NCBI GenBank assembly: GCA_037951105.1
Contig: JBAMJV010002973.1
Coordinates: forward strand, 1 to 64,000
DNA length: 64,000 bases
Direction of reading: 5' to 3'
DNA from: Echinarachnius parma
Lineage: Eukaryota > Echinodermata > Echinoidea > Clypeasteroida > Echinarachniidae
Program-made: the position numbers and the translations under genes
The notes under the pieces: model-generated
Databases searched by the model: none
Seen by the model: the letters and a program-made list of their open reading frames with translations, nothing else
Told to the model about the DNA's origin: nothing
Shown: positions 1-10,059 of the stretch, one piece after another
Layout of the letters: the number at the start of each line of letters is the position of its first letter
Numbering within the stretch: the first letter of the stretch is position 1

Positions 1-139
1 CCCATTTATACACCTGGGTAGAGAGCAGCAATTGTGGATAAATTGTCTTGCTGAAGGACAAAGGACAGTGGGCAGGGTTCGAACTCGGGATCTCATGATC
101 GGAAAGCGCGCGCTCTACCAATCTTGCCACACCACATTT
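1..139 (-). repeat. tRNA-derived SINE, 5' (head) part
   Basis: Read on the minus strand this starts with a tRNA-like head: an A-box-like stretch (GGTAGAGCGCG) and a B-box-like GTTCGAACCCT. Its body matches the fuller copy at 55928-56281. The 3' tail lies outside the window to the left. Pol III promoter boxes of this type define tRNA-derived SINEs. Confidence 0.6.
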
Positions 140-504
140 GGTACCATATCCAATTGGAATAAATCTGGGACCCAGATTGATTCGATGATTTTTTTTTTTT
201 TCAATAAACAAAAATGCTTAAACTTTATTAAAAAAGAGGTTTTTAAATACTGTAGTTTTTGATGATCTCTCACTGGAAAGTATGCCTAAGTCTCGGCACG
301 ATTTTCTTTTTTGGACTACTGTATTTGTGCTGGCGCGTCGATGAATCCGCAGTATTCATCGTTTGCGATCATACGGCTGACATGACTGTATGCTAAATGT
401 AAATAACTTCATTTAGCGTTCTTTACGGAATTGTATGTGATTGACAAGATAAAATGATTACATGATTTTAACTTTCAAATTAAATATGTTATTAATATTT
501 ACTC
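140..504. other. No gene seen
   Basis: AT-rich sequence with no supportable coding exon. A short stretch near 205-270 resembles the dispersed repeat found again at 55.2-55.5 kb and 59.1-59.4 kb. Confidence 0.4.
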
Positions 505-506
505 AC

Positions 507-820
507 CATCTTCCAGATCAATACCCCGCAGGTCAAACTTCCCATCCTGACCAGTCCTGTTACTCCCCGGTCACTCCCGATATGTCCCACACCACGGACA
601 CCGTTCTGGACCTTCCCGTTAGTCTTCGTCCTGATGTTGCTAGCTGAGCAAAAGTGGCCCCGTCCCCATCATTATCCGCATCATCGTCAGTTTGATCACC
701 GTGCCAACCCCTCCATCTCCTCCCATCCTCCTCCCCTGCCTCCCAGTCTGGCCCTCTCACCACCCGCTGACCGATGCAAGGGAGCATGCTTCTTGTGGTT
801 GTATCGTCTGTCTGGTTCTT
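507..820 (-). pseudogene. MIB/HERC2-domain exon, frameshifted
   Basis: On the minus strand this encodes GQRVVRGPDWEAGEEDG, then VVWD, and in another frame GQDGKFDLR. These are the hallmark blocks, in order, of the MIB_HERC2 domain (first domain of Mind bomb E3 ligases and of HERC2, a protein-interaction module). Between the blocks the frame changes about three times: after EEDG, before TDDDADNDGDG, and after GVTG. No single frame carries the domain. A good donor (GTGAGT) follows position 507, and an AG lies just before 820, so it has the outline of one exon. Either it is a decayed exon or retrocopy of a MIB-type gene, or the read quality here is poor. No neighbouring exon of the same gene is seen. 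Confidence 0.55.
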
Positions 821-1221
821 CTGTCACGCCGGCTCCAATCACCTGTATTTTAGAGGCATCAAATGTTGTGTCTGGTCCATATAACTTGAATCTTTACAAA
901 TGAAGAGCTTCATTGAATAATTCCAAAAGGCGCTAAATCCATTTTGTCCATCTTTCGAGAAAACCCCCCTCCCCCCACTTTTTTGGCTTAAAACAATTAA
1001 ATACATAAGCATGAATAACAATTATTATAACAATTCAAATGTGGTCAGCCCCCCCCCCCCCCCCCCTCCTACACTTTCAAAACCTTTCCGCGGCCTCTGC
1101 AGAAGACGTATTGGAATAGACGTGTACTTCAATCGTTTGCGCAATGACAAAATCATTAATTTTAATTAACGCTAGATCATGTGGTTGGACGAAATCTAAT
1201 ATGTCTTCGACGAAACCGTAC

Positions 1222-1619
1222 AATGATGATATTTTCGATTTGTATAGCGCCTAATATGATTGATATCACTCTATAAAGCGCTTTACAATGTATTATTACC
1301 CCGATCATAGGATGCATATCTAGCACACAAAGAGCACGTTTTTCACTCCCTGGGGAGCATTCCAGCCATGCAACCTTGTATAGGTGCACACAATGCTAAG
1401 GAACTTGTCCTTCCGGGTACCCAATATCTGGGTCGAGAGCAGCAAATGTGGATACATTTTCTCACGATTGGAAGGGCACTCGCTCTACCATGGGCGTAAA
1501 TTTGTTCGGAAAGCACAAGGGCGAGCAATTGTTCACAAACAATGCTCGCCCCTCCAATGCATTGTGTTTTCCGACCAGATTTACGCCAGTGCGCTCTACC
1601 CATCTTTCCACACCACGTC
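1222..1619 (-). repeat. tRNA-derived SINE, diverged and interrupted
   Basis: Same family as 55928-56281: the middle section (CACTCCCTGGGGAGCATTCC, then CTTCCGGGTACCC) and the minus-strand head are recognisable. The head is split by the palindromic element at 1490-1591. CGCTCTACC is present on both sides of that insertion. Confidence 0.6.
1490..1591. mobile_element. ~100-bp palindromic MITE inserted in a SINE
   Basis: The two ends are inverted copies built around GGCGTAAATTTGTTCGG and CCGACCAGATTTACGCC. A second, nested inverted repeat (GGGCGAGCA...TGCTCGCCC) sits in the centre. Nine bases (CGCTCTACC) flank it on both sides at 1481-1489 and 1592-1600, as expected of a target-site duplication. 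A relative lies at 46346-46453. Confidence 0.6.
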
Positions 1620-1785
1620 CACATTGATTGGGAAATAAACGAAAATTAGTGACTAACGACGACAATGAATGCGAAAGACGGAGTTGAACATGCCAAATGA
1701 CATGTAAGGTTCGGGACCAATTTAAAGTTGATCATTTATGAAATTGAATGACCAAAGTTTGAAAATGAATGGAAAAACCTATATC

Positions 1786-2370
1786 AACCGAACACAAAAA
1801 GTAACTTCACCCTAAGCGATTGCCCATAATTTCATAACCGATTATTGTTTCACGGTGTCATCTTACCACAATATTGGCACAGTTGTTATGTTTGATGTGC
1901 GAAAATATTCATTACTTTATGGCTGAATGAGCATAGATTACAGACAAAATGCCCAATTCAAAAGTCACAAGGTATTGCGCGTGCCTGTACATTGTTGTGA
2001 ATCCGCACATGTGGCGGAATGCATTGATCATGGTTTATGAAACAATGCTGTTTGATATTCCATTCATTTTGATTTTTTTGATGGCACATGTGGTAAAATG
2101 CATTAATTGCAATTGTAAAACAGTGCATTTTTTATTTTTCCAACTCTCAATAATTTGCAATGATGATAATAATTTTGCGAATTTTGAAATATGACTATTT
2201 TTTCTGTAATGTGTGCTCACTCAACCATGGATTAATGGTTACCTCTTATTTTTACACGTCGTTTTCCTAACTACCATATGGATATATTGGCAAGACGAAA
2301 TCTTGAAACGATTCTTCGTTATGATATTATGGGCAATTGCTTAGGGTGAAGTTACTTTTTGTGTTCGGTT
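1786..2370. mobile_element. Non-autonomous DNA transposon with 45-bp TIRs
   Basis: Positions 1786-1830 and 2326-2370 are inverted copies (AACCGAACACAAAAAGTAAC at the outer end) with one mismatch in 45 bases. The ~495-bp interior is AT-rich with no transposase. The sequence left of it (1740-1784) resembles the end of the 4493-4884 element. The superfamily is not assigned because no clear target duplication is visible. Confidence 0.65.
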
Positions 2371-2580
2371 TATTATGACACGTGCATTAGAGAAGGAAAC
2401 GGCATGCATAATTATTGTGACAATGTTTTACAGTAAAAACAAAGGATGAAAAAGCAGATATAATGTATGCGAGTCTTGCGAGGGGTTAAGGATATATAAT
2501 GTTCATTATATTTCCTTGTTATCATCTAGTAATGAAACATAATATACGTTGTATGTGTTCTTACAAAAAGTTTGAGGAAT

Positions 2581-2613
2581 CACGTAAATAGATATATTAT
2601 ATCTATTTACGTG
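2581..2613. repeat. Perfect 33-bp palindrome
   Basis: Arms CACGTAAATAGATATA and TATATCTATTTACGTG (16 bases each) around a single central T. No mismatch. It lies in otherwise featureless AT-rich DNA. Confidence 0.75.
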
Positions 2614-3690
2614 AGTACCGGTATGTGCAATTTAAAAAGAAAAGCATTCATTAAATTATGTTTATGTAGTTTTAGATTTAGATTGTAACTGAAAGGAGGG
2701 AGGGGGTCATATGATTGTGATTACATGTTATCTTATGATGCGTGCGTATATGAATATCATATCACTGTTCATTAACTTGTTTAAAATGGTAATTATTGAC
2801 TATATAGTACAAACTTGAGTCATACATACCTGAAAACCAATCTGCCCATCCAGTTAGGTGCATAACTTGTAAACCACGGACGCCACAGCAAATGCACGGA
2901 ACGTTCGACTGAGTGATACTCAAGTTGAGCTTATCAGGTATAATATCATTAATATGGTCCAGATTCAGATCCAGAAGTAATGAATATACTGAGGCTAATC
3001 TAGCCAAGGACGTGTTTACTTTCTGATGTACGTGCAAAATTAAATTATGATTGCACACACTGAATCTAATCCGCACCGATGCGTTTTAACAACAGTAGCT
3101 CTGCATGTTGATTTCGTTTTCATCGAGATTGCCACATACTACAGTATTATGGGCTAATCGGGGAAAGTCCCTTGTTTTCAAATGACGTCATCTCAATTGT
3201 GGTAATCGAGCGATCCAGGGCATTCGAGAATTGTTGCTGATGTTGTTGATGGTGATTTTATGATGTTTGTGTGTCGGTCTCACTGTGTTGTGTTGTCGTT
3301 GTCAATTTTTACTTGTTATCATTTGGTGCTGAAGAATATTAGTTTTATGCTTTATTACAAGATGATAAAAGTTTGATGAAGATGTAGGCCTATATGCAAT
3401 TGGCAAAAGGAAAGTATTCTTAAAATTATAACCCCTCCAAAAACCTCCCCTATTTGGCTCTGCCCCAGCCCTCGGTCGCTTCGCTCCCTCGGCACTCATT
3501 TGTGGCTGTAGGCTGTTGTTGCATATGGTTTATGTTGGACCTGTGTATGAAAATAAATATAATATGTGTGTGTGTTGGGGTGCATATTTATTAGTGTGTC
3601 AATTATTGTTTTCTTCCTGAAAACTATATTGAAAATTTCTGGTCGATCAAGTCATATCATGTTTACAAAGATGCATTCAATCTTACTCCC
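2614..3690. other. No gene seen
   Basis: Non-coding sequence with no exon I can defend. A stretch at 3430-3500 is GC-richer (CCTCGGTCGCTTCGCTCCCT) and looks like a repeat fragment. Confidence 0.35.
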
Positions 3691-3780
3691 GAATTTCCTA
3701 TCAAGGTATGCACCAGATTGCATAATTTCAAGTTCAAAAATGCAAATGCTCCTTACCGTGGGAGGGGTCTCCCACACCCC

Positions 3781-3811
<31 letters not shown>

Positions 3812-4200
3812 AAAACACGCTTTCCCAGATTTCCAATCTAGGTATGCACAGATTGCACAATTTCAAGTCCAAAAATTGAAAAGCTCCTTACCATGGGAGG
3901 GGGACACCCCCCCCCCCCCCACACCCTCCCCCAAAATCAAAACACGCTTTCCCAGATTTCCTATCTAGGTATGCACCAGATTGCACAATTTCAAGTAAAA
4001 ATGCAAAAGCTCCCTACCGTAGGAGGGGGGACACACCCTCCCCAAATCACAACACGCTTTCCCAGATTTCCTATCTAGGTATGCACCAGATTGCACAATT
4101 TCAAGTCCAAAAATGCAAAAGCTCCCTACCGTGGGAGGGGGGGGGGGGGGACACTCCCCTCCCACACCCTCCCCCCAAAATCATACCACGCTTTCCCAGA
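3690..4200 (+). repeat. Tandem repeat, ~4 units of 105-130 bp
   Basis: Units contain CGCTTTCCCAGATTTCCTAT, GTATGCACCAGATTGCACAA and CTCCCTACCGTGGGAGG, followed by long G or C runs of varying length. Unit starts lie near 3690, 3815, 3943 and 4051, with a partial fifth at 4186. Short open frames across it change with the run lengths, so I do not call it coding. Confidence 0.7.
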
Positions 4201-4492
4201 TACAGTCAATCTTAAAATTAATCCCCCAGGTGTAAGAACCTGTCTACGCCACTGTATAAACTTGTATATCGTGTTATATCAGGGCAACACAATTATATAA
4301 GAACACAAACCCAGTAAAATAACATTGTTGCAATTACCACATAGTTTGTGTTATACATTAGTTCTGTATAACAAGTCTAATTCGCTGTACTGTCATTGCC
4401 AATGTTTTGCAATTACAGTTGTTTTGGGGTCTCGAACGTTCATCCAAATTGAACCTGTATACTCCATTAATAAGAGATGTATAAAGTAAATG

Positions 4493-4884
4493 TATAGGTT
4501 TTCCCCGCTCAATTTCGCGATTGTGTCAATCCAATTGATAATATGGGCAAACGAATTCGCGCGATTTGCGATCGCGGTTTCAGAGCAGCATTCGAATTCG
4601 TAAATAGTCGTTCAAAATCACGTAGGAGCAAGTGAATTTGCACAAAGAGCATACCTTTTCATCAATGGTCATTCGAATTCGCGAAAGGACAGTTGACAGT
4701 TGGCTGCACATTCAACGAATTCGAACGCCCATACATGAACTTCTTTGGTCTATTCACGAAAGCTTATGCGTATGCATGAATTCGCTTGCACTTATTCGGA
4801 ATTTGGAAGACCGATACCAACGATTACGCGGTAATGCGTGAATTTGAATGACGAAGTGTCAAATTGAGCCGGGAAAACCTATAT
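4493..4884. mobile_element. MITE, copy 1 of TATAGGTTTTCCC family
   Basis: It starts TATAGGTTTTCCCCGCTCAA and ends with the inverted form (TTGAGCCGGGAAAACCTATA). The interior has many short GAATTC-like palindromes and is closely shared with 7817-8218. There is no transposase. Confidence 0.65.
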
Positions 4885-5099
4885 TAAATTATATAAAGGA
4901 GAGCAATTTGCCCTCTGTATAATGTTCTCCCCCGCCTTTTGGACATAGAATTATTGAGAAAAAATATGTAGGCTATGTTTATATATCGATACTGCACGTT
5001 TCAAGAAGAGTGCACAGGCGCAAAATGTAATGAGTACTGTTTGGGTTTTCCCACCGCTTCCAAAATCACTGAATGGCATAACGATTGCTTGTATATATT

Positions 5100-5160
5100 G
5101 TGTAGGGTATGAAAGACGGTGGTTTAGTAGTTCCAAGTAAGTTTGAGGATTTGGACAATG
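5100..5160 (+). repeat. Fragment of the TTAA/AGTAAC MITE family
   Basis: TTTGAGGATTTGGACAATGT here matches one end of the MITE copies at 10060-10412 and 60386-60774. The rest of the element is missing. Confidence 0.45.
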
Positions 5161-5419
5161 TTACAATATATAAGTTTCCATTTGTATAATTATACATTGA
5201 TTAATTGTCAGCGATGTCAACAACAAAAACACCGGTATAGAATATGCGCACAACAAATACGTTATTTGTTTGTCACGTATTACTTTACTTGATTTAATTT
5301 AGTCCAAATAAAGCTATATAGCGAAACGTAAAGTGTCTTCTAAAAAAACATGATATGAAAATAACAACCTTTTATATTAGTATTGTTTCCCTACAGCGAG
5401 ACTCGTCATTAATATTCAG

Positions 5420-6025
5420 AGGCGTCATTCCTGGGGGGGGGGGGGGGGGGGGGGGCAGTGGCCACCAATGAAAATATTGTTTCATATAACCGTCCTCCCC
5501 CGGACCAACAATTTAAAGAACATCTAGTCTAGTTCCTTTTTTACCTTTAAAACCACATCTTGAGAGTGCTACAATTCCCTTATCCGAAAGCTTCCGGGGG
5601 CTCCGCCGCATGGACCCCCGGAAGGGCACTATGGATGTCCCGGTATTCAATCTGTTCAAGCAAAGGCCCTACAATAAACGTAACTTTGATTCATATTGAA
5701 ATTTGTATCCCTAAAAAGTGCCAATATCAACAATTTGTGGGGCTATGCCCTTTAACAAAAACTGTGAATATAATTATTCACTATTTTATGCCATTTTATC
5801 ACACAAAATATAGTTTTCAATATCTAAAATCCAAAAGCTCCGGGGGGCTCCGCCCCCTGAACGGGCCCCATTAAGGCCCCCGATGTGGCAGTTCTTGACT
5901 CAGCAAGACGCTTCGACAGTTCTATACTGCTAATATCCAAAAGCTTCTGGGAGCTCCGCCCCTTGACCCCCTGTTGGGGCGTCATTCAGTGAAAACTATT
6001 TTCTGCCCTGCCCCCCCCCCCCCCT
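5420..6025. repeat. Degenerate repeats with CTCCGCC motif and poly-G/C
   Basis: Three related blocks near 5583, 5830 and 5935 read AAAGCTTCCGGGGGCTCCGC or close variants. They are bracketed by a poly-G run at about 5433-5454 and a poly-C run at about 6010-6024. GGCGTCATTC occurs at both edges. This is probably the remains of a repeat; there is no coding signal. Confidence 0.4.
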
Positions 6026-6599
6026 CATCGCAAAAAAATATTTAAAAAAACGGATCGACACCTCTGTCAATATTTCATGGGACAAGTCAATATTTAGTCA
6101 ACATTTCAGGATACATACACTACTATCTGATGATTTAAATTATAGTATTGCCGCTAATTTATTTGACATGAAGTTATGAATAAGAATAGACAAACGAAAT
6201 ATATCGCCATGTACCTAATATGTTTGCACTTGACCACGCGGTTATACCAAGGTACCAAGTATACCTCAAACACTTTGGTCCACCATTATGCAGGATCACA
6301 AAGGCAATGGGTTAATCAATAAGAAATAATGTATTAAATCTAACCATGGGTATACGAGCCCCCCTCCCCCCCCTCCCCCCCCCCCCCCCCCCGATCGAGT
6401 TTCCCAATGTAATATTCCTTTATACCACATACAATAAACAAATAAAGAGTAGATTTATCCAAAGCCTCTATAACTGAACTTGTCTCTTGTGACTCAACAT
6501 GGCTCAATTTCAGAGAAAAATTGGGCTTCCCGTCGACCCCCCCCCCCTCTCCCCCCCCCCCCCCCCCCCAACACAAGAAAATAATATACACCAGTGGAT
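6026..6599. other. No gene; two poly-C blocks
   Basis: AT-rich sequence followed by long interrupted C runs near 6360-6392 and 6537-6570. The TIMP-like gene begins just right of them, so they would lie in or just beyond its 3' UTR. Confidence 0.4.
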
Positions 6600-6866
6600 C
6601 TAACTGCCCATCAACATGGCGGTAGTAGCCATCATCACAATAAGCATCGTGAGCTTGGAACCAATGGTTGTCGCTCCTCCTCCAACATCGCCGCTGTCAT
6701 AGTCGGCTACGGCGTCGATCTTCATGTAAACGTTGTCCTCATCATCGGGGCATTCGGGGCTGACATTGACTTTCATGTCGTGGTCGCGGTACGGTACGAT
6801 CTCGCCTTCGCGATACTTGGCGACGACCGACGAGCAGCGGAAGACACCCGGGCATTCCCTCGTAAA
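6600..6866 (-). CDS. TIMP-like exon 3 (C-terminal, hydrophobic tail)
   Basis: The acceptor AACAG precedes 6866, followed by 88 codons and a TAG at 6602-6600. Three Cys lie in FTRECPGVFRCSSVV and SPECPDDED. The strongly hydrophobic last ~20 residues have no charged residue after them, typical of a GPI-anchor signal. In the phase dictated by exon 2 the frame would instead stop after about 41 residues, which looks less protein-like. Confidence 0.5.
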   Translation of the reverse strand, partial: FTRECPGVFRCSSVVAKYREGEIVPYRDHDMKVNVSPECPDDEDNVYMKIDAVADYDSGDVGGGATTIGSKLTMLIVMMATTAMLMGS

Positions 6867-8609
6867 CTGTTCACAATAAATTCAGGAAACCTAGTTATCA
6901 ATTGTTCTTATAATCATAACAACAATAAAAACAAACACAACAGCAACAAAAATCACGTATTTAATTAAATGGTCATAATAATACATGTAATTCTCGTCTC
7001 TGAATATGATGCTGAGTTCCCAAATTTCCATCAAGAATAAGTATCCGTCATTAGTATTACTTTGATTATTATTATGTAATATTATCATCATTGTCATTGT
7101 TAGCATTATAGAAGTAGTATAGTAGTGTATCATCGTTATCACCATTTCAGTCATTTGTATATTGTGTTATTAACCCCTGCACGTGATCATCAATTTCTTA
7201 AACAAGTCAACATGATCATTTTCATGAATTCATTGGGCCTATAGTCAATTTTACAATTTTTTTTCACGGCTCACCGTTTCCAGCCACGAAGTACTGGCCC
7301 CCGACCTCCAGATCATCGATCCTGTCACACCGGGGTTCCACGGGGGTCACGAGCGTCACGTTCCGCGACCTCGGCTTGACGTGGTCGACCAGGGTGCGTG
7401 ACAGTCTGAACACGTCTTCGACGTACACGACGTAGCGGACGATAGTGGTGTTCGCCATCTTTAGCTCTGAGGTGGAAACCTTTTCGCTTGGTAGTTCAAC
7501 TGTGGCGCGTTGCATCCTCAGCACGGTGAATTTTATTGCTGTGGAATAGAGGTAATATACTTTGTAACCAAACTAGCCCTAATAATAAGAAAGGATACTG
7601 ATTTCCACGTAGAAAGATCAAGGAAGTGGTGGTCGAGTCTAATTTACTAAGAGTTCGTCATTTGCTAGTCAGACCAATTTGATAAGTTTTTACTTTTGGC
7701 AGTTTGTGTGCGGATTGCCCGGTTGACTAGAACCTAATTTATGATGAGATGATTTATTAGTTGAGTACTACTTTTACGGAAGTAAAAATCATATAACATT
7801 AATCATTTATTTTTAATATAGGTTTTCCCGCTCAATTTCGTTATTGTGCCAGTCAAAATGATAATAGGAGCAAACGAATTCGCGCGATTTGCGATCGCCG
7901 TGTCAAAGCAGCATTCGAATTCGTAAATAGTCGTTCAAAATCACGTAGGAGCAAGTGAATTTGCACAAAGAGCATACCTTTTCATCAATGGTCATTCAAA
8001 ATCGCACGTAGTTCACGCTGGTGCGTACTGCATATTCGCGAATTCGAGTGCCCATCTATTGTGTCTTTTCACGAAAGCGTATGCGTATGCAGGAATTCGT
8101 TTGCACCTTTTCGGAATTTGAAAGACCGATACCAACGATTACGCGGCAATGCGTGAATTTGAATGACCCTAAATGAATTCGATTGATAAAAGTGTAAAAT
8201 TGAGCGGGAAAACATATAATAGAAAAAGGATTCTGATTTCCACGCAATATAGAGAGATCAAGGAAGTGGTGGTCGAGTCTACTAAGAGTTCGTTCGTCAT
8301 TTGCTAGTCAGATACAAACCAATTTGATAAGTTTGTACTTCTGGCAGTTTGTGTGCAGGATCTTACCCAGTTGACTAGAAATTAATTTATGATCAGATAA
8401 TTTATTAGTTGAGTACTACTTTTACGAACGTAAAAAGCTAGTTTTCAAATAAAATTAATCATTTATTTTTCAATATTTAAATTACTGATCTTACCAAAAT
8501 CAGCCTGGCATATTTTGGACTCATCCGCCATAGCCATGCACATGCAGGCAGCTGAGCTCTGGGCGAGTGCGGCCAATATCAGAACAGCTAGTCCTATCCG
8601 GCCGGCCAT
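6600..8609 (-). CDS. TIMP/NTR-like protein gene (3 exons recognised)
   Basis: Exons read on the minus strand: 8495-8609, 7275-7538, 6600-6866. Exon 1 gives a signal peptide (MAGRIGLAVLILAALAQSSA) followed directly by a Cys-x-Cys motif and, 13 residues later, CQADF. This is the N-terminal signature of tissue inhibitors of metalloproteinases, where the mature N-terminal Cys inserts into the protease active site. Exon 2 continues AIKFTVLRM, has YVVYVEDVFR, and ends RCDRIDDLEVGGQYFVAG, matching the NTR/TIMP order up to the C-G-x-L/YLVAG region. Exon 3 is acidic and ends in a hydrophobic tail (LTMLIVMMATTAMLMGS), suggesting a GPI signal instead of the classical TIMP C-domain. Caveat: exon 2 ends in phase 1, whereas the best frame of exon 3 starts in phase 0. 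A small exon is missed, or there is a one-base shift. TIMP family membership is fairly secure; inhibitory activity is inference. Confidence 0.7.
7275..7538 (-). CDS. TIMP-like exon 2 (NTR core)
   Basis: The acceptor (TTCCACAG) precedes 7538. The first two bases complete the Ala codon begun in exon 1, giving CQADF-AIKFTVL without a break. The donor GTGAGC follows 7275. The exon encodes the beta-rich NTR core, with one Cys (EPRCDRI) where TIMPs have the conserved Cys before the YLVAG-like end. Confidence 0.7.
7585..7816 (-). repeat. Intronic tandem duplication, unit A
   Basis: About 235 bp (from AAAGGATACTGATTTCCACG to CATTTATTTTTAATATA) that recur at 8219-8474. The two units are separated only by the MITE at 7817-8218. 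Both lie in intron 1 of the TIMP-like gene. Confidence 0.7.
7817..8218. mobile_element. MITE, copy 2 of TATAGGTTTTCCC family
   Basis: Begins TATAGGTTTTCCCGCTCAAT and ends TTGAGCGGGAAAACATATA (inverted). It shares its interior with 4493-4884 and sits exactly at the junction of the tandem duplication. Confidence 0.65.
8219..8474 (-). repeat. Intronic tandem duplication, unit B
   Basis: Second copy of the 7585-7816 block, differing by scattered substitutions and small indels. It includes the shared CAAGGAAGTGGTGGTCGAGT and AGTTGAGTACTACTTTTACG. Confidence 0.7.
8495..8609 (-). CDS. TIMP-like exon 1 (signal peptide, C-x-C)
   Basis: The start codon is at 8609-8607. There are 38 codons plus one base, with the donor (GTAAGA) right after 8495. 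Predicted cleavage after QSSA would expose ACMCM or CMCM, as in mature TIMPs. The frame is also open upstream of this ATG, but the hydrophobic signal core begins here. Confidence 0.7.
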
Positions 8610-9352
8610 TTCTATATTAAAACAAATACAAAACAAAGACATGAAAGCGAAAAACAAACAAGAGAAAGATGGTGACACTGGTTTTTCTTCGATAAGCTTC
8701 TGATGCTATTATATATAATAGTTTGTCTGATTGTATGGTATCTGATGATTGTGTGGATCTGTGATGTTTTGTTATCATTATGGATGCTTAATTTATCTCA
8801 TTGCAAAACCTTGATATTATGAAACACCTAACTTATTTCCATTAAGTTGGACGAATCATTTTTAAATCCTGTACATGTACTACAAAATGTAATTTAGAAG
8901 TTTAGGTGAAAGACCAATTATCAATATAAATGTCAGTCTTGATAAAATGAAAAAAATACATAATTATTATTGTATATAATTTAATTTGAACAAATTAGGT
9001 GGAGGATGAATTTCTAGTTAAACAGGTTGTTTCGCCTATAGTGAGCTAGGCTCTTCTTTTGAGCTCTATGCCCTATACAATAATAAAACAGAACAGTATT
9101 CTTAATACTTACTGTCACTGGAATGGATGTTGATGTTTTTCGAAAACTCGGACCTGTTCCCTTTCACAGACACAGACACAATATAAGACAACAATAATAT
9201 CAAAATATGTACACAATGCACGAAGAACAGTTGCGTCGCAGAATAAAACACTTAACTTGGTTGATTAGCTTTCTGTAAGGGATATTACAAAGAAGAATGG
9301 GTTATAAATGTATAAACAGGCTTTCAAGTTCCCAACCTTATATTTATGCGAC
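8610..9352. other. 5' flank of the TIMP-like gene
   Basis: Should hold the promoter and 5' UTR of the minus-strand TIMP-like gene. I see no clear TATA box or initiator and no other gene. Confidence 0.35.
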
Positions 9353-9584
9353 CAGCGGCGTAACTACGGGGAGGGGGAGGGGGCAAGGGGAAGGCACATA
9401 CCCCCCCCCCCCCCCCCTGCCGCCAATTATTTGACAAACACAACATACAAACATGAGGGATAAATCAAAATAATGACCAAATGTCCAAATGTCAACATTA
9501 AAAAAAAAAATTAAAATATAAGGTGTGCCCCCCCCCCCCCCTCCCCCTCCTCAATTAGTCGGACCACACCAGTATACGCCACTG
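9353..9584. mobile_element. hAT-like MITE with poly-C blocks
   Basis: Ends CAGCGGCGTAACTACG and GTATACGCCACTG (inverted). It is flanked by TATGCGAC (9345-9352) and ATTGCGAC (9585-9592). An imperfect 8-bp target duplication plus CAG-type ends points to the hAT superfamily. Two C runs of 10-18 lie inside. Confidence 0.55.
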
Positions 9585-10059
9585 ATTGCGACTCAAAACA
9601 TTGCCATCCTTGTTATTATTAATAATTTACAGACAATAGTGATTACTTATTTACAGTGCTATACAGTCATCGACCAAAGTTCGTTATTACCTTCTAGAAT
9701 TCACATGAAACCCATTAACTAAATGAAACCCATATTAAGAAAACGACTAACTAAATAATTATAGATATAGCCTTGATATCTAATGATACAAATATTTGTT
9801 TCTCTTTTATTATACCATTTACAGTCACCGTCATTGGCCAAAGTTCATTATGTATTGGTGACTTCACATGAAACATATTTAACTTCTACTAACTAAATAT
9901 AATAGGTCTTGATATCTGATGAACCGACGATTCGTTTCTCTACTTTTCGAAATCCATTCTTCCTTCAGCCTTTTTTCGCATTTTTCGTTCTCTTCTGTTT
10001 GTTGCAAATTGTTTTCCATTTTCATATAATTATGTCGATGGCATGATTATATTTTTGAT
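9585..10059. other. No gene seen
   Basis: AT-rich sequence with a short imperfect internal duplication around ACAGTCATCGACCAAAGTTC and ACAGTCACCGTCATTGGCCA. No exon. Confidence 0.35.

Noticed and set aside
6594..6968. 124-codon plus-strand frame
   Set aside because: Antisense to TIMP-like exon 3 and runs on into an AT-rich intron; no family resemblance.
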